This document shows positions 8,677 through 17,468 of a stretch of 64,000 nucleotides of DNA, one piece after another; position 1 is the first letter of the stretch; each line of letters begins with the position of its first letter. The notes under the pieces are model-generated. The model was not told where the DNA came from. It made no database searches and was given only the letters and a program-made list of their open reading frames with translations. The DNA comes from Flavobacterium solisilvae (lineage in GTDB: Bacteria > Bacteroidota > Bacteroidia > Flavobacteriales > Flavobacteriaceae): positions 62,001 through 126,000 of the forward strand of contig NZ_JAAMPT010000207.1 in NCBI RefSeq assembly GCF_012911605.1, read 5' to 3'. Position numbers and translations under genes: made by a program.

Positions 8677-9114
8677 TTAAAGTTGTTTGTACATCACAAA
8701 ATGCGTTCCGATGTCGCCAATTTCAAAAGAGTTACCCATAATTTGATAGCCCAATTTTTCATAAAAGGGAACAGCTTTTGCTCGTGCATTGAACCAAAGT
8801 AGGCTAATTTTTTCATTTCTCAAATAATTTTCACAAGCTGCTAACAGTTTTTCTCCAAAACCTTGTTTTTGATGTGAATTTAAAACTGCCATGCCGCGCA
8901 TTTGTATTTGAATTTTGTGATTAAAAAAAGAATGATGTTGCATAAATAACGAAGTTACGCCAACCAAAGTGTTATCAATAAAAATGCCAAAGTGTTTTGT
9001 TGAAGCCAAATCATCGCCATCAAAATGGCAACTTTCAATAGGTTTCCCAGCTCTTAAAACTGGATGTCGCACGGAAAAAGTTTCCTGAAAAGTGATTTCT
9101 TCAATTTTCATCAT
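8677..9114 (-). CDS. GNAT-family N-acetyltransferase
   Basis: A 145-residue single-domain acetyltransferase. The acetyl-CoA motif A is recognisable as RGMAVLNSHQKQGFGEKLLAACENYL (strand, then Q-x-x-G-x-G/A loop, then helix) near residues 70-95. It is followed by the motif B region LWFNARAKAVPFYEKLGYQIMG, which is typical of GNAT enzymes. The acceptor substrate cannot be predicted. The ATG at 9114 is followed by a second Met, so the start could be one codon later. It probably shares a transcript with the downstream L,D-transpeptidase. Confidence 0.85.
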   Translation of the reverse strand: MMKIEEITFQETFSVRHPVLRAGKPIESCHFDGDDLASTKHFGIFIDNTLVGVTSLFMQHHSFFNHKIQIQMRGMAVLNSHQKQGFGEKLLAACENYLRNEKISLLWFNARAKAVPFYEKLGYQIMGNSFEIGDIGTHFVMYKQL

Positions 9115-9217
9115 TTTATTTTAAAGTTTTCTAAGGGAAAATAAAGATATAACTTTTTAAATGTAAATTACTTATAAAAGTGAAGTGATTTTTTGATAAA
9201 AAAAATTAAAAAAAAAT

Positions 9218-9249
9218 TTGCATTCAAAGAAACTTATTTTTTATATTTG
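9218..9249 (+). promoter_or_regulatory. Promoter of tRNA-Gly
   Basis: TTG at 9218-9220 and TATATTTG at 9242-9249 are 21 nt apart, matching the Bacteroidota pattern. The tRNA starts 35 nt downstream. Confidence 0.7.
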
Positions 9250-9283
9250 CACTCGCAAAACGATAGAAATATCAATTTGTAAT

Positions 9284-9359
<76 letters not shown>

Positions 9360-9363
9360 AAAG

Positions 9364-9400
9364 AAAACCTCAAACGAAAGTTTGAGGTTTTTTGTTTTTT
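9364..9400 (+). terminator. Rho-independent terminator after tRNA-Gly
   Basis: AAAACCTCAAAC (9364-9375), a GAAA loop, and GTTTGAGGTTTT (9380-9391) form a 12-bp stem followed by a T-rich run. Confidence 0.85.
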
Positions 9401-9459
9401 AATAGTTATGGAATAATGTTTTTGAAAAAAGACTATGTTCAATATTAAGTTAGGTTGTC

Positions 9460-10050
9460 TCAGATATTGATTTGTGTGGTTTCACTTTTTTCTCTTTCAT
9501 AAAGATTAAAAGGAATTATCTTTTTTGTCATTAAATCTTGAATATCTTTTTCTCTCAGTAGTGAAGGTGTTCCAATCCATTTTATGTAACCTTCATCATC
9601 AATTAATATAGTAAATGGAAGTATTAATTTTTTGATTCCGCCATTCCAAAAAGTATTGATTTTTCTTTGGTCAGAAACTACGATAGATTCGAAATGAACT
9701 CGTTTTAAAATGCTTTTTACAACATCAGGTTTTTCATCAGTCATTGAGATGAAATACAAATTTTTATCATTAAATTTTGATTGTAACTCGTTTAAATGGC
9801 TTACCTGTTCGAGGCATGGCTTACACCATGATGCCCAAAATTCAAGTACAATAAACTTTCCTTCTAGGTTTTTATCTTCTGGAATATTTGCAATCCAATC
9901 AGTAAATTTAAAATTAGCTTTTGAATTTAACCTTACTCTGCCATTAGCGGTTTCTCCACTATTTATAGTAAAGCCATTTTGAGAATGACAATTTTGAATA
10001 AAAAATGCTATTAGAAGAAAGATTGTATTTGAAAAGATTAATTTCATCAA
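9460..10050 (-). CDS. TlpA-like thioredoxin-family protein, secreted
   Basis: A 196-residue protein with an N-terminal hydrophobic export signal (IFSNTIFLLIAFFIQNC). The Cys in QNCHSQ could be lipidated, but the lipobox is weak. The core is a thioredoxin fold of the TlpA/redoxin type: FIVLEFWASWCKPCLEQ with the redox pair CxxC near 76-79, the cis-Pro segment LPFTILID, and GYIKWIGTPSLL. It probably reduces disulfides of exported proteins or acts as a peroxiredoxin-like factor outside the cytoplasm; the partner is unknown. Its start is separated from peptidase E upstream by 44 nt. Confidence 0.85.
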   Translation of the reverse strand: MMKLIFSNTIFLLIAFFIQNCHSQNGFTINSGETANGRVRLNSKANFKFTDWIANIPEDKNLEGKFIVLEFWASWCKPCLEQVSHLNELQSKFNDKNLYFISMTDEKPDVVKSILKRVHFESIVVSDQRKINTFWNGGIKKLILPFTILIDDEGYIKWIGTPSLLREKDIQDLMTKKIIPFNLYEREKSETTQINI

Positions 10051-10094
10051 AAGCTAGTTTTTAAAATGGTTGCTAAATTTCAAATGTACAAAAT

Positions 10095-10793
10095 TTACCC
10101 AATCACAGTTCCCGTTTCCAATTCCACAGGCGTATTATTAGTAGTAAACCAACGTGCGGTTAAATTTCCTCTTAAAGTAATCGTTTCGCCATTTACTTCC
10201 AGCCAACTTCCTTCGCGCAAGCCCAAAACAGGTATGTCGTTAAAAGCATGAAACTCTTTAATTCTGGTTTCGCGCGTTTCACCCATGTGTTTGCTTTGCA
10301 AATCGGGATCAAGATAATGTGGGTTCAAATTAAACGGAATGACACCAAGCGTTTTAAAACTCGGCGGATAAATGATCGGCATATCATTTGTCGTTTGCAT
10401 CGAAATTCCGGTAATGTTACTTCCAGCACTTGAACCAAGATAAGGCGTTCCGTTTTCAATGGCATTTCTCAAAACATCCATTACATTATTTTCGTAAAGT
10501 TGTGTAACCAATAAAAACGTATTTCCGCCACCAGTAAAAATACCTTCGGCTTGTTCAACGGCTTTTGCGGCATTGTCAAATTCATGAAGTCCAACTACTT
10601 TTTTGTTGATTTTAGCAAAAGTTTCGGCTACTTTTTGAGTGTATTCATCATGCGAAATTCCGCCTGGTCGAGCATAAGGAATGAACAAAATGGTTTCGCA
10701 ATCTTTGAAATGATTTTCTAAAACTGGCAAAATATAGTCCAAATAAGAACCGCCGTGAAGTGTTGAAGTACTGGCAATAATTAGCTTTTTCAT
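10095..10793 (-). CDS. pepE: Dipeptidase E (peptidase family S51)
   Basis: A cytoplasmic alpha-aspartyl dipeptidase that cleaves dipeptides with N-terminal Asp. The order of motifs fits PepE: KKLIIASTSTLHGG at the start, EGIFTGGGNTFLL near 85, the nucleophile elbow LGSSAGSN near 122-129, and the His of FNLNPHYLDP. The frame is open from 10814, but I place the start at the ATG at 10793, where homology begins (MKKLIIAST). The seven extra residues MTFKIQK do not resemble the family. Length is 232 residues, as usual. Confidence 0.93.
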   Translation of the reverse strand: MKKLIIASTSTLHGGSYLDYILPVLENHFKDCETILFIPYARPGGISHDEYTQKVAETFAKINKKVVGLHEFDNAAKAVEQAEGIFTGGGNTFLLVTQLYENNVMDVLRNAIENGTPYLGSSAGSNITGISMQTTNDMPIIYPPSFKTLGVIPFNLNPHYLDPDLQSKHMGETRETRIKEFHAFNDIPVLGLREGSWLEVNGETITLRGNLTARWFTTNNTPVELETGTVIG

Positions 10794-10888
10794 TTTCTGA
10801 ATTTTAAAAGTCAAATATAAGTTTTAACAAAAGATTATAGTGTAATTATTTTCCAAAAAGATATTTTTACAACGTAAAACAGTTGTCA

Positions 10889-11665
10889 ATGAAGCGTTTT
10901 TTTGTTTTTATTTTTTTAATCGTCAATGCAATAGGTTTTTCTCAAAATGATGAGCTTCATTTTTTGAAAGGAAAAATCATTTGCCAAGATGTTGATTTAA
11001 CATCAATTGTGGTGACCAATAGGCGTTCGGAAAATGCAGTAAACCCTGAAAAAAATGGAGATTTTTCGATGTTTGTAAAAGTGGGCGACAAGTTAACTTT
11101 TGAAGGCATGGCAATTGATGTAAAAGCTATTGAGGTTTCTAAAGACGATATTTTGAAAAAACTCGTGACGGTTGTTGTTCATGCCAAAGTTATTCCGCTG
11201 GAAATGGTTGAAATTAAAACCTATCCTCATATCAATGCGGTTGACTTAGGTATTTTGGATAAACCTGCAAAAAAATACACGCCAGCCGAACGAAGATTGA
11301 GAACTGCAGGCGATTTTCGTTGGTATTATCCATTGTTAATTCCGCTTGGAGGAATGCCATTAGATGGATTGATGAACGCGATTAGTGGTCGAACAGCAAT
11401 GTTGAAAAAAGAACTCGAAGTTGAACGAAATGAATTGACCATCAAGAAAATTGAAGATCAGTTTGAAACCGCTTTTTTTGTTGAAAAACTTAAAATTCCT
11501 GAGGAATATGTAAGAGGATTTCTTTTTTATGTTTCGGATAATAAAGAATTAAGAGAAGCTTTGGAAACAGAAAATAAGATACAAATAGAATTTGTTTTTG
11601 TGAAATTAGCAACAGATTATACAACGCTTTTAAATGAAAAAGAAAATGAAGTGGAAACAAAGTAG
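10889..11665 (+). CDS. Carboxypeptidase-regulatory-like secreted protein
   Basis: 258 residues with a clear signal peptide (KRFFVFIFLIVNAIGFSQ). A small beta-sandwich follows at about 25-100 (LKGKIICQDVDLTSIVVTN ... NGDFSMFVKVGDKLTF), similar to the CarboxypepD_reg-like domains that open TonB-dependent receptors. The C-terminal half is charged and unassigned. The nearest ATG is at 10889; the frame also has a TTG two codons earlier. It is first in an operon with a DUF6702 protein and an M1 peptidase. A paralogue with the same layout lies at 48258-48986. Function unknown. Confidence 0.75.
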   Translation: MKRFFVFIFLIVNAIGFSQNDELHFLKGKIICQDVDLTSIVVTNRRSENAVNPEKNGDFSMFVKVGDKLTFEGMAIDVKAIEVSKDDILKKLVTVVVHAKVIPLEMVEIKTYPHINAVDLGILDKPAKKYTPAERRLRTAGDFRWYYPLLIPLGGMPLDGLMNAISGRTAMLKKELEVERNELTIKKIEDQFETAFFVEKLKIPEEYVRGFLFYVSDNKELREALETENKIQIEFVFVKLATDYTTLLNEKENEVETK

Positions 11666-12143
11666 CCTTTTTTTAGTAGCGATAATTGTCTTGTCGTCTT
11701 TTGCTATCCATAAATTTTATGTTGGGATGTTTCAAATGAAATTTGTGCCACAAAAAAAGGAATTGCACATCACAACCCGAATTTTTGTAGATGATTTGAA
11801 CTTGGCTTTAGAAAAAAAATTCCATAAAAAAACATTCATCGGCGAACCAAAAGAAAGCAAAGAAGACGAAGTTTTAATGCAAAAATATATTGCCGAAAAA
11901 TTCAAATTAAAAATAAAAGGTCAAGCTAAAAATTACATTTTCCTATCTAAAGAAATCGAAAATAATGTTGTGATTTGCTATTTCAAAATCAAAGAGTTAA
12001 CCCAAATAACTTCGCTCGAAGTAGAAAATTCTATTCTAATGGAAATCTATCCTGAACAGCAAAATATCATCCAATTGGACAACAACGGAGATAAAAACAG
12101 CTTGTTGTTGACGGAAGATAATTTTAAAGGAATGTTAAAATAA
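11634..12143 (+). CDS. DUF6702-type membrane-anchored or secreted protein
   Basis: 169 residues that overlap the preceding gene by 32 nt. If the second Met (11646) is used, the overlap is 20 nt and the signal-anchor starts directly: KWKQSSLFLVAIIVLSSFAIHKFYVG. The body (MKFVPQKKELHITTRIFVDDLNLALEKKF ... NNVVICYFKIKEL) resembles the DUF6702 family of Bacteroidota, which commonly precedes an M1 peptidase gene, as here. No catalytic motif is visible. A role in processing or folding the downstream peptidase is only guessed from the neighbourhood. Confidence 0.72.
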   Translation: MKKKMKWKQSSLFLVAIIVLSSFAIHKFYVGMFQMKFVPQKKELHITTRIFVDDLNLALEKKFHKKTFIGEPKESKEDEVLMQKYIAEKFKLKIKGQAKNYIFLSKEIENNVVICYFKIKELTQITSLEVENSILMEIYPEQQNIIQLDNNGDKNSLLLTEDNFKGMLK

Positions 12144-12206
12144 AACTTGACACGTTTCTTTTTTCAAACATTTGTTCTATTTTAGTTGCCTAAAAGCTAA
12201 AAAGAT

Positions 12207-14453
12207 ATGACTAAAACTAACCCGATTTTAGTAACCATATTACTCTTGACAGCCAGTTTGTTAACGGCACAAGAAGTCCAAAAAGAAACAAAATCTACGG
12301 AAAGAAATCCTGATAAATTCAAACAAATGTATGATTTATTGGCAACGCCAAATATGTATCGTACAGCATCTGGCGCACCTGGACCAGAATATTATCAGCA
12401 ACAAGCCGATTATAAAATTGACTTAGAACTTGACGATAAAAATGCAAAATTGTTTGGTCAAGAAACTGTTACTTATACCAATAATGCCAAGGAAAGCTTG
12501 GATTATCTTTGGATGCAATTGGATCAAAATCAACAATCTCGAAAGTCGCTTTCGCCATTGGTTCAAAATAGCGTAACCGATCCAGCAATGTCGCCAAAAG
12601 GTTTTTCCAGAACTTATTTGGAAGAAAAATTTGACGGCGGTTTCAATATCGAATATGTAAAAGATGTTGCAGGAAAACCAATGCAATATACTATCAACCA
12701 AACGATGATGCGTATCGAGTTGCCAAAACCATTAAAGCATGGCGAAAAAATTTCATTTTCCATCAAATGGTGGTACAACATCAATAATTATCGTTTAGAC
12801 GGCGGACGTTCAGGTTATGAGCAATTTCCCGACGGAAATAGATTGTATGTTTTGGCACAATTTTATCCAAGAATGGCAGTTTATAACGATGTTGAAGGTT
12901 GGCAAAATCAACAATTTTGGGGTTCGGGAGAATTCACGTTGCCTTTTGGGAATTTTGATGTAAATATCACTGTTCCAGCCGATCATATCTTGGAAGCAAC
13001 AGGCGATTTATTGAATAGAAACGAAGTTTTTACAGCAGAACAGTTAAAAAGATATCAATTAGCTGAAAAAACATTCGACAAACCAGTAATTGTAGTTACA
13101 CAAGCCGAAGCCGAAGCTGCCGAAAAAGGGTTTTCCGACAAGAAAAAAACATGGAAGTTCAAAGCAACAAATGTGCGTGATTTTGGAATTTCTACGTCAA
13201 GAAAATTCATTTATGATGCGATGGCTGTAAAATTGGAAACGAGAAACGCGATGGCAATTTCGTTGTATCCAAAAGAAGGAAATCCGCTTTGGGAAGAATA
13301 TTCTACTCGAATGGTTGCTCATACGTTGAAAAGTTATTCTGCTCATACTTTTGATTATCCATATCCAAAAGCCATTTCCATCAATGCCGAAGATCAAGGA
13401 ATGGAATATCCAATGATTTGCTGGAATTATGGTCGACCAGATGCAAATGGTGTGACTTCTGAACGCACAAAAAACGGAATGATGAGCGTAATTGTTCACG
13501 AAGTTGGACACAATTATTTTCCAATGATTGTCAATTCGGATGAACGTCAATGGACTTGGATGGATGAAGGTTTGAATTCGTTTTTAGAATATGTTGCGTT
13601 AATGGAATGGGATGAAAAATTTCCTGCGCAACGCGGACCAGCAAAGAATATCATTCCATACATGAGTGGCGATCAAAAAGGATTGGAACCGATTATGACC
13701 AATTCCGAAAGCATTCGTCAATTTGGAAATAACGCTTATGGAAAACCAGCTACAGCTTTAAATATTCTCCGCGAAACCGTTATGGGAAGAGAATTATTCG
13801 ATTATGCGTTTAAAACCTATGCGAATAGATGGAAATTCAAACATCCAACACCTGAAGATTTTTTTAGAACGATGGAAGATGCGTCTGCATTTGATTTAGA
13901 TTGGTTTTGGCGCGGTTGGTTTTACACGACTGATTATGTAGATATTGGTATTAAAGAAGTAAAAAAATATTTTGTGAGCAACGAACCTTCGAAAGAAGTG
14001 GAAGCGTTTTTAAAAACCCGTCGTCGTAGAAATCAAATCGAAGGTCCGGCAGTTTACATGATTGCCGATGGAAGCGAAAGTTACAAACCTAGTTTGAACA
14101 AACCGTTTGAAATTAAAGACAGCAAACCTTTGGAAGAATATGTAAACGCGACATTTACCAAAGAAGAACAAGCTAAATTGAAATCGCCGAAATATTTCTA
14201 CCAAGTGACTTTTGATAAACCTGGAGGTTTGCCAATGCCAATTATTGTACAAATGACTTTTGAAGACGGAACGACTGAAAATCATCATTTCCCAGCGCAA
14301 ATTTGGCGAATGAATGACAAAGAAGCGATTAGAACTTTTGCTACACAAAAAGCGGTGACAAAAATTGTGGTCGATCCAAAACAAGAAACTGCCGATATTG
14401 ATGTTTCAAATAATACTTGGCCAAAAGAACAGTTAAAATCAAAGTTTGATTAA
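12207..14453 (+). CDS. M1-family zinc metallopeptidase, secreted
   Basis: 748 residues with a signal peptide (ILVTILLLTASLLTAQ). The N-terminal beta domain contains YKIDLELDDKNAKLFGQETVTY near 75. The catalytic domain carries the zinc motif HEVGH (His431, His435) and the third ligand Glu in WTWMDEGLNSFLEY, 18-19 residues on. The substrate-binding motif is loosely present (GMEYP near 402, in place of GAMEN). The gluzincin family are aminopeptidases; export suggests digestion of peptides outside the cytoplasm. It is last in an operon of three. Confidence 0.93.
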   Translation: MTKTNPILVTILLLTASLLTAQEVQKETKSTERNPDKFKQMYDLLATPNMYRTASGAPGPEYYQQQADYKIDLELDDKNAKLFGQETVTYTNNAKESLDYLWMQLDQNQQSRKSLSPLVQNSVTDPAMSPKGFSRTYLEEKFDGGFNIEYVKDVAGKPMQYTINQTMMRIELPKPLKHGEKISFSIKWWYNINNYRLDGGRSGYEQFPDGNRLYVLAQFYPRMAVYNDVEGWQNQQFWGSGEFTLPFGNFDVNITVPADHILEATGDLLNRNEVFTAEQLKRYQLAEKTFDKPVIVVTQAEAEAAEKGFSDKKKTWKFKATNVRDFGISTSRKFIYDAMAVKLETRNAMAISLYPKEGNPLWEEYSTRMVAHTLKSYSAHTFDYPYPKAISINAEDQGMEYPMICWNYGRPDANGVTSERTKNGMMSVIVHEVGHNYFPMIVNSDERQWTWMDEGLNSFLEYVALMEWDEKFPAQRGPAKNIIPYMSGDQKGLEPIMTNSESIRQFGNNAYGKPATALNILRETVMGRELFDYAFKTYANRWKFKHPTPEDFFRTMEDASAFDLDWFWRGWFYTTDYVDIGIKEVKKYFVSNEPSKEVEAFLKTRRRRNQIEGPAVYMIADGSESYKPSLNKPFEIKDSKPLEEYVNATFTKEEQAKLKSPKYFYQVTFDKPGGLPMPIIVQMTFEDGTTENHHFPAQIWRMNDKEAIRTFATQKAVTKIVVDPKQETADIDVSNNTWPKEQLKSKFD

Positions 14454-14463
14454 AAAGACTTTG

Positions 14464-14471
14464 TAACTTTG
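14464..14471 (+). promoter_or_regulatory. Possible -7 element upstream of tatA
   Basis: TAACTTTG matches TAnnTTTG and ends 25 nt before the tatA start. A TTG at 14446-14448 is only 15 nt away, shorter than usual, so the promoter is tentative. Confidence 0.4.
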
Positions 14472-14496
14472 CAACTCGAAATAAAAGATTAATAGT

Positions 14497-14820
14497 ATGT
14501 TTGGAATTGGCGGCGGAGAATTAGTTTTCATCATTTTTATAGCGTTAATGCTTTTTGGTTCCGATAAAATACCTGGAATTGCAAGAACGCTAGGTAAAGG
14601 AATGGCACAACTAAAAAATGCAACTAACGAAATCAAATCGGAAATTCAAAAAAGTGCCGATGCTAATGGCGTAACCGATAGTATGAAAGAGTTAACGTCA
14701 AGTTTTACCAAAGAAGTTGACGAAATAAAATCGGGAATTTCTGCTCCAGACATCAATCCTGTTAACGAAATCACCGAAAGTTTTGAGGATTTAACAGGTC
14801 CAATAAAACGCCAACGATAA
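14497..14820 (+). CDS. tatA: Sec-independent protein translocase TatA/TatE
   Basis: Pore-forming subunit of the twin-arginine translocase, which exports folded proteins. Its single N-terminal helix (GGELVFIIFIALMLFG) is followed by the conserved amphipathic helix start SDKIPGIARTLGKGMAQLKNATNEI, then a charged, flexible tail to residue 107. The Phe-Gly hinge before the amphipathic helix is present (LMLFGSDKIP). It overlaps the next gene by one base (TAATG), so they are translationally coupled. A predicted Tat substrate is encoded in this window at 42470-44077. Confidence 0.93.
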   Translation: MFGIGGGELVFIIFIALMLFGSDKIPGIARTLGKGMAQLKNATNEIKSEIQKSADANGVTDSMKELTSSFTKEVDEIKSGISAPDINPVNEITESFEDLTGPIKRQR

Positions 14821-15386
14821 TGCTCGAAAAAATAATCGACTTTGATAAACAAGCCATTGTTTTTCTGAATAATTTAGGTTCAGAAACCTATGATGGATTA
14901 TGGTTGATTATTACCAAACAAGTGTATTGGACGCCGTTTTTCCTGTTTATTTTTTATTTGCTTCAAAAGAAAATCGGGTGGAAAAAATTCGGTTTATATA
15001 TTTTATTCACAGCAGTTTTAATCTTGATTTGCGACCAAACCGTAAATCTTTTTAAGTATGGTTTTGAACGACTTCGTCCAATAAATGATGAAGAAATAAA
15101 AGGTTTACTCCGAATTGTAAAAACCAGTAAATCATTCAGCTTTTTCTCTGGTCATGCCACTAATTCAATGGCTTCAACAGTTTTTATGTTTATGATTTTA
15201 AGAAAATACTATAAACATGCTTACTTGTTGTTTTTATTTCCTTTAATCTTTGCTTATAGTCGCATTTACCTTGGATTGCATTTCCCAACCGATATTTTAA
15301 CCGGATATGTTTTTGGCGCAACCATGGGATTTGTTTGTTATAAATTGTACAATAAATATGTGCTTAACAAGATTTTAAATAAGTAA
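14820..15386 (+). CDS. PAP2-family membrane phosphatase
   Basis: 188 residues with about five transmembrane helices and the three PAP2 acid-phosphatase motifs: KYGFERLRP (motif 1), FFSGHATNS (motif 2, catalytic His) and SRIYLGLHFPTDILTGY (motif 3). Enzymes of this type dephosphorylate undecaprenyl diphosphate or phosphatidate at the membrane; which lipid is used cannot be told. The start codon overlaps the tatA stop. Confidence 0.9.
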   Translation: MLEKIIDFDKQAIVFLNNLGSETYDGLWLIITKQVYWTPFFLFIFYLLQKKIGWKKFGLYILFTAVLILICDQTVNLFKYGFERLRPINDEEIKGLLRIVKTSKSFSFFSGHATNSMASTVFMFMILRKYYKHAYLLFLFPLIFAYSRIYLGLHFPTDILTGYVFGATMGFVCYKLYNKYVLNKILNK

Positions 15387-15513
15387 ATACCTTTGTGAAC
15401 TTTGCGTTAAACCTTTGTGTGCTTTGTGGTTAAAACTTTTTCAAAATTCAATTTCAAACTTCAACACCAACATCAAAACTTCTAATTTCTGACTTCTAAA
15501 TTCTAAATTCCAA
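15387..15513. repeat. Low-complexity intergenic phrase repeats
   Basis: Degenerate short phrases such as CCTTTGTGAACTTTGCG and TTCTAAATTCTAAATTCC fill the gap between two convergent genes. Similar phrases recur at 23615, 33610, 59105 and 61450. No gene is seen. Confidence 0.5.
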
Positions 15514-16155
15514 CTATTTCACTCTACTTACCGTCAATCCATCACGAATTGGCAACAAAACTGTTTCAACACGTTCGTCATCTTTCAAAAGCTGATTATA
15601 TTCCAACAGAATTTTAGTAGTTAAGTCATTAGATTTTACTTCTTCCAAAACTTTTCCGCTCCATAAAACGTTATCAGAAAGAATAATTCCGTCTTTATTC
15701 ATCATTGGAACAATGGCGTTAAAATAATTGATATAGTTATCTTTATCTGCATCAATAAAAACCAAATCATATTTTTTATTCAACGTTGGAATAATGTCTA
15801 AAGCATTTCCCAGATGTTGGAAAATTTGGGTTGCCCATTCGCTTTTGTCAAAATACTTTCGCTGAAAATCAACCAATTCTTCGTTGACATCAATCGTGTC
15901 AATCGTTCCGTTTTCGGCTAAACCTTCGGCTAAACATAACGTCGCATAACCAGTATAAGTTCCAATTTCCAAAATGTTATTCGGATGAATAATTTTAGAA
16001 AGCATGCTCAAAACTCTGCCTTGAAAATGTCCGCTCAACATTCGTGGTTGCAAAATTTTTTGATGAGTTTCTTTATTCAGTTGCGCTAATAATTCGGGTT
16101 CGTTTTCAGAATGAAGCGTAACATAATGATCTAATTCGTCGGAAAGGAAATGCAT
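15514..16155 (-). CDS. Class I SAM-dependent O-methyltransferase (family 3)
   Basis: 213 residues with the layout of catechol/caffeoyl-CoA-type O-methyltransferases. The SAM-binding motif I is NILEIGTYTGYATLCLAEGL near 60-80. The acidic residue after strand 2 lies in TIDTIDVNEE. The metal-binding motif is YDLVFIDADKDNYINYF near 132-148, followed by LSDNVLWSGKV. These enzymes need Mg and methylate hydroxyl groups; the bacterial substrate is usually unknown. Single gene, divergent from rlmN. Confidence 0.92.
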   Translation of the reverse strand: MHFLSDELDHYVTLHSENEPELLAQLNKETHQKILQPRMLSGHFQGRVLSMLSKIIHPNNILEIGTYTGYATLCLAEGLAENGTIDTIDVNEELVDFQRKYFDKSEWATQIFQHLGNALDIIPTLNKKYDLVFIDADKDNYINYFNAIVPMMNKDGIILSDNVLWSGKVLEEVKSNDLTTKILLEYNQLLKDDERVETVLLPIRDGLTVSRVK

Positions 16156-16177
16156 CTTTTTATTTTTTTACAAAATT

Positions 16178-16216
16178 ACAAATAACCAAATTCACAAATA
16201 ACCAAATCCACAAATT
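16178..16216. repeat. 16-bp tandem repeat in the O-methyltransferase/rlmN spacer
   Basis: ACAAATAACCAAATTC is followed directly by ACAAATAACCAAATCC and then a partial ACAAATT. It lies just upstream of the rlmN -7 element, where the -33 region would be expected. Confidence 0.6.
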
Positions 16217-16221
16217 GTTTT

Positions 16222-16229
16222 TACCTTTG
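16222..16229 (+). promoter_or_regulatory. -7 element of rlmN abutting the start codon
   Basis: TACCTTTG matches TAnnTTTG and ends four bases before the rlmN ATG. If transcription starts at the usual distance, the mRNA begins at or very near the ATG (leaderless). Confidence 0.5.
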
Positions 16230-16233
16230 CGCC

Positions 16234-17274
16234 ATGGAAATCGAGAAAAAAGACATTCGCAGTTTAACCAAAGAACAACTCCGTGATTTTTTTGTAGCCA
16301 ATGGCGACAAAGCTTTTCGCGGAAATCAGGTTTATGAATGGCTTTGGAGCAAGGCATCGCACAGTTTTGAAGACATGACCAATGTTTCCAAAGAAACTCG
16401 CGCCATGCTCGAAAACAATTTCGTTATCAATCATATCAAGGTGGATCAAATGCAACGCAGCGAAGACGGAACCGTGAAAAATGCCGTTCGTCTGCACGAT
16501 GGTTTGATTGTCGAAAGCGTTTTAATTCCAACCGAAACCAGAACAACAGCTTGTGTTTCCAGCCAAGTTGGTTGCAGTTTGGATTGTAATTTTTGTGCAA
16601 CAGCACGATTAAAACGAATGCGAAACCTCGAACCAGGCGAAATTTACGACCAAGTGGTTGCCATCGACCGCGAAAGCCGTTTGTATTACAATCATCCGTT
16701 GTCCAACATCGTTTTTATGGGAATGGGCGAACCGCTGATGAACTATAACAACGTGATGAAAGCCATCGACATGATTACTTCCGATGAAGGTTTAGGAATG
16801 TCACCAAAACGCATTACCGTTTCCACATCTGGAGTTTCCAAAATGATTAAAAAAATGGCTGACGATGAGGTAAAATTTAAACTCGCCGTTTCGTTGCATT
16901 CCGCCATCGAGGAAACTCGAAACCACATTATGCCGTTTACCAAAAACTTTCCGTTGCCCGAATTACGTGAAGCATTGCAATATTGGTACAAAAAAACCAA
17001 AAGCAAAGTTACTTATGAATATGTGGTTTGGAAAGGAATTAACGACGACAAAGCTTCGATTGACGCCTTGGTAAAATTCTGCAAATATGTGCCGTGCAAA
17101 GTCAATTTAATCGAATACAATCCAATCGATGATGGCGAATTTCAACAAGCGTCAGACCAAGCCATTGATAACTGCATCAAAGCCTTGGAGCAAAATGACA
17201 TCGTAGCCAAAGTACGTCGTAGTCGCGGAAAAGACATCGATGCCGCTTGCGGACAATTAGCCAATAAATCATAG
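16234..17274 (+). CDS. rlmN: Dual-specificity rRNA/tRNA adenine C2-methyltransferase RlmN
   Basis: Radical-SAM enzyme that methylates C2 of A2503 in 23S rRNA and A37 of some tRNAs. Its 346-residue length fits the family. The Fe-S ligands are Cys114, Cys118 and Cys121 in GCSLDCNFCATARL. GMGEPLMN near 170 and ITVSTSG near 194 are conserved. Cys339 in the C-terminal AACGQL is the methyl-carrying residue. All catalytic residues are intact. The N-terminal RNA-binding part is LTKEQLRDFFVANGDKAFRGNQ. Confidence 0.97.
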   Translation: MEIEKKDIRSLTKEQLRDFFVANGDKAFRGNQVYEWLWSKASHSFEDMTNVSKETRAMLENNFVINHIKVDQMQRSEDGTVKNAVRLHDGLIVESVLIPTETRTTACVSSQVGCSLDCNFCATARLKRMRNLEPGEIYDQVVAIDRESRLYYNHPLSNIVFMGMGEPLMNYNNVMKAIDMITSDEGLGMSPKRITVSTSGVSKMIKKMADDEVKFKLAVSLHSAIEETRNHIMPFTKNFPLPELREALQYWYKKTKSKVTYEYVVWKGINDDKASIDALVKFCKYVPCKVNLIEYNPIDDGEFQQASDQAIDNCIKALEQNDIVAKVRRSRGKDIDAACGQLANKS

Positions 17275-17288
17275 TTTTTTAATTAGAA

Positions 17289-17384
17289 GGAGCGAAAGGT
17301 TTAGGCATTTTTGTCATCCATTTTCCTGCTTTCCGTTTCAATCTTGCCTAAAAAAGGCAAGGATTTCCACTTCAATCAGGGCTA
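17289..17384 (+). repeat. Dispersed hairpin repeat, copy B
   Basis: Starts GGAGCG, contains CCTGCTTTCCGTTTCAATC and ends GGATTTCCACTTCAATCAGGGCTA. The central stem is CTTGCCT/AGGCAAG (17343-17361), unrelated in sequence to copy A's stem but in the same place. It lies between two co-directional genes. Confidence 0.75.
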
Positions 17385-17451
17385 AAAAAGGATTTGTATT
17401 TCAATACCGTTAAGTTTATTATAACACTAACGCTACTTCACGCAAAATACT

Positions 17452-17459
17452 TATTTTTG
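17452..17459 (+). promoter_or_regulatory. -7 element of the polyprenyl synthase gene
   Basis: TATTTTTG fits TAnnTTTG and ends nine bases before the ATG at 17469, which supports that ATG rather than the upstream TTG codon of the open frame. Confidence 0.5.
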
Positions 17460-17468
17460 CATTCACAA

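Noticed and set aside
13197..13550. 117-codon minus-strand frame within the M1 peptidase gene
   Set aside because: It lies wholly antisense to the catalytic domain and shows no domain or promoter.
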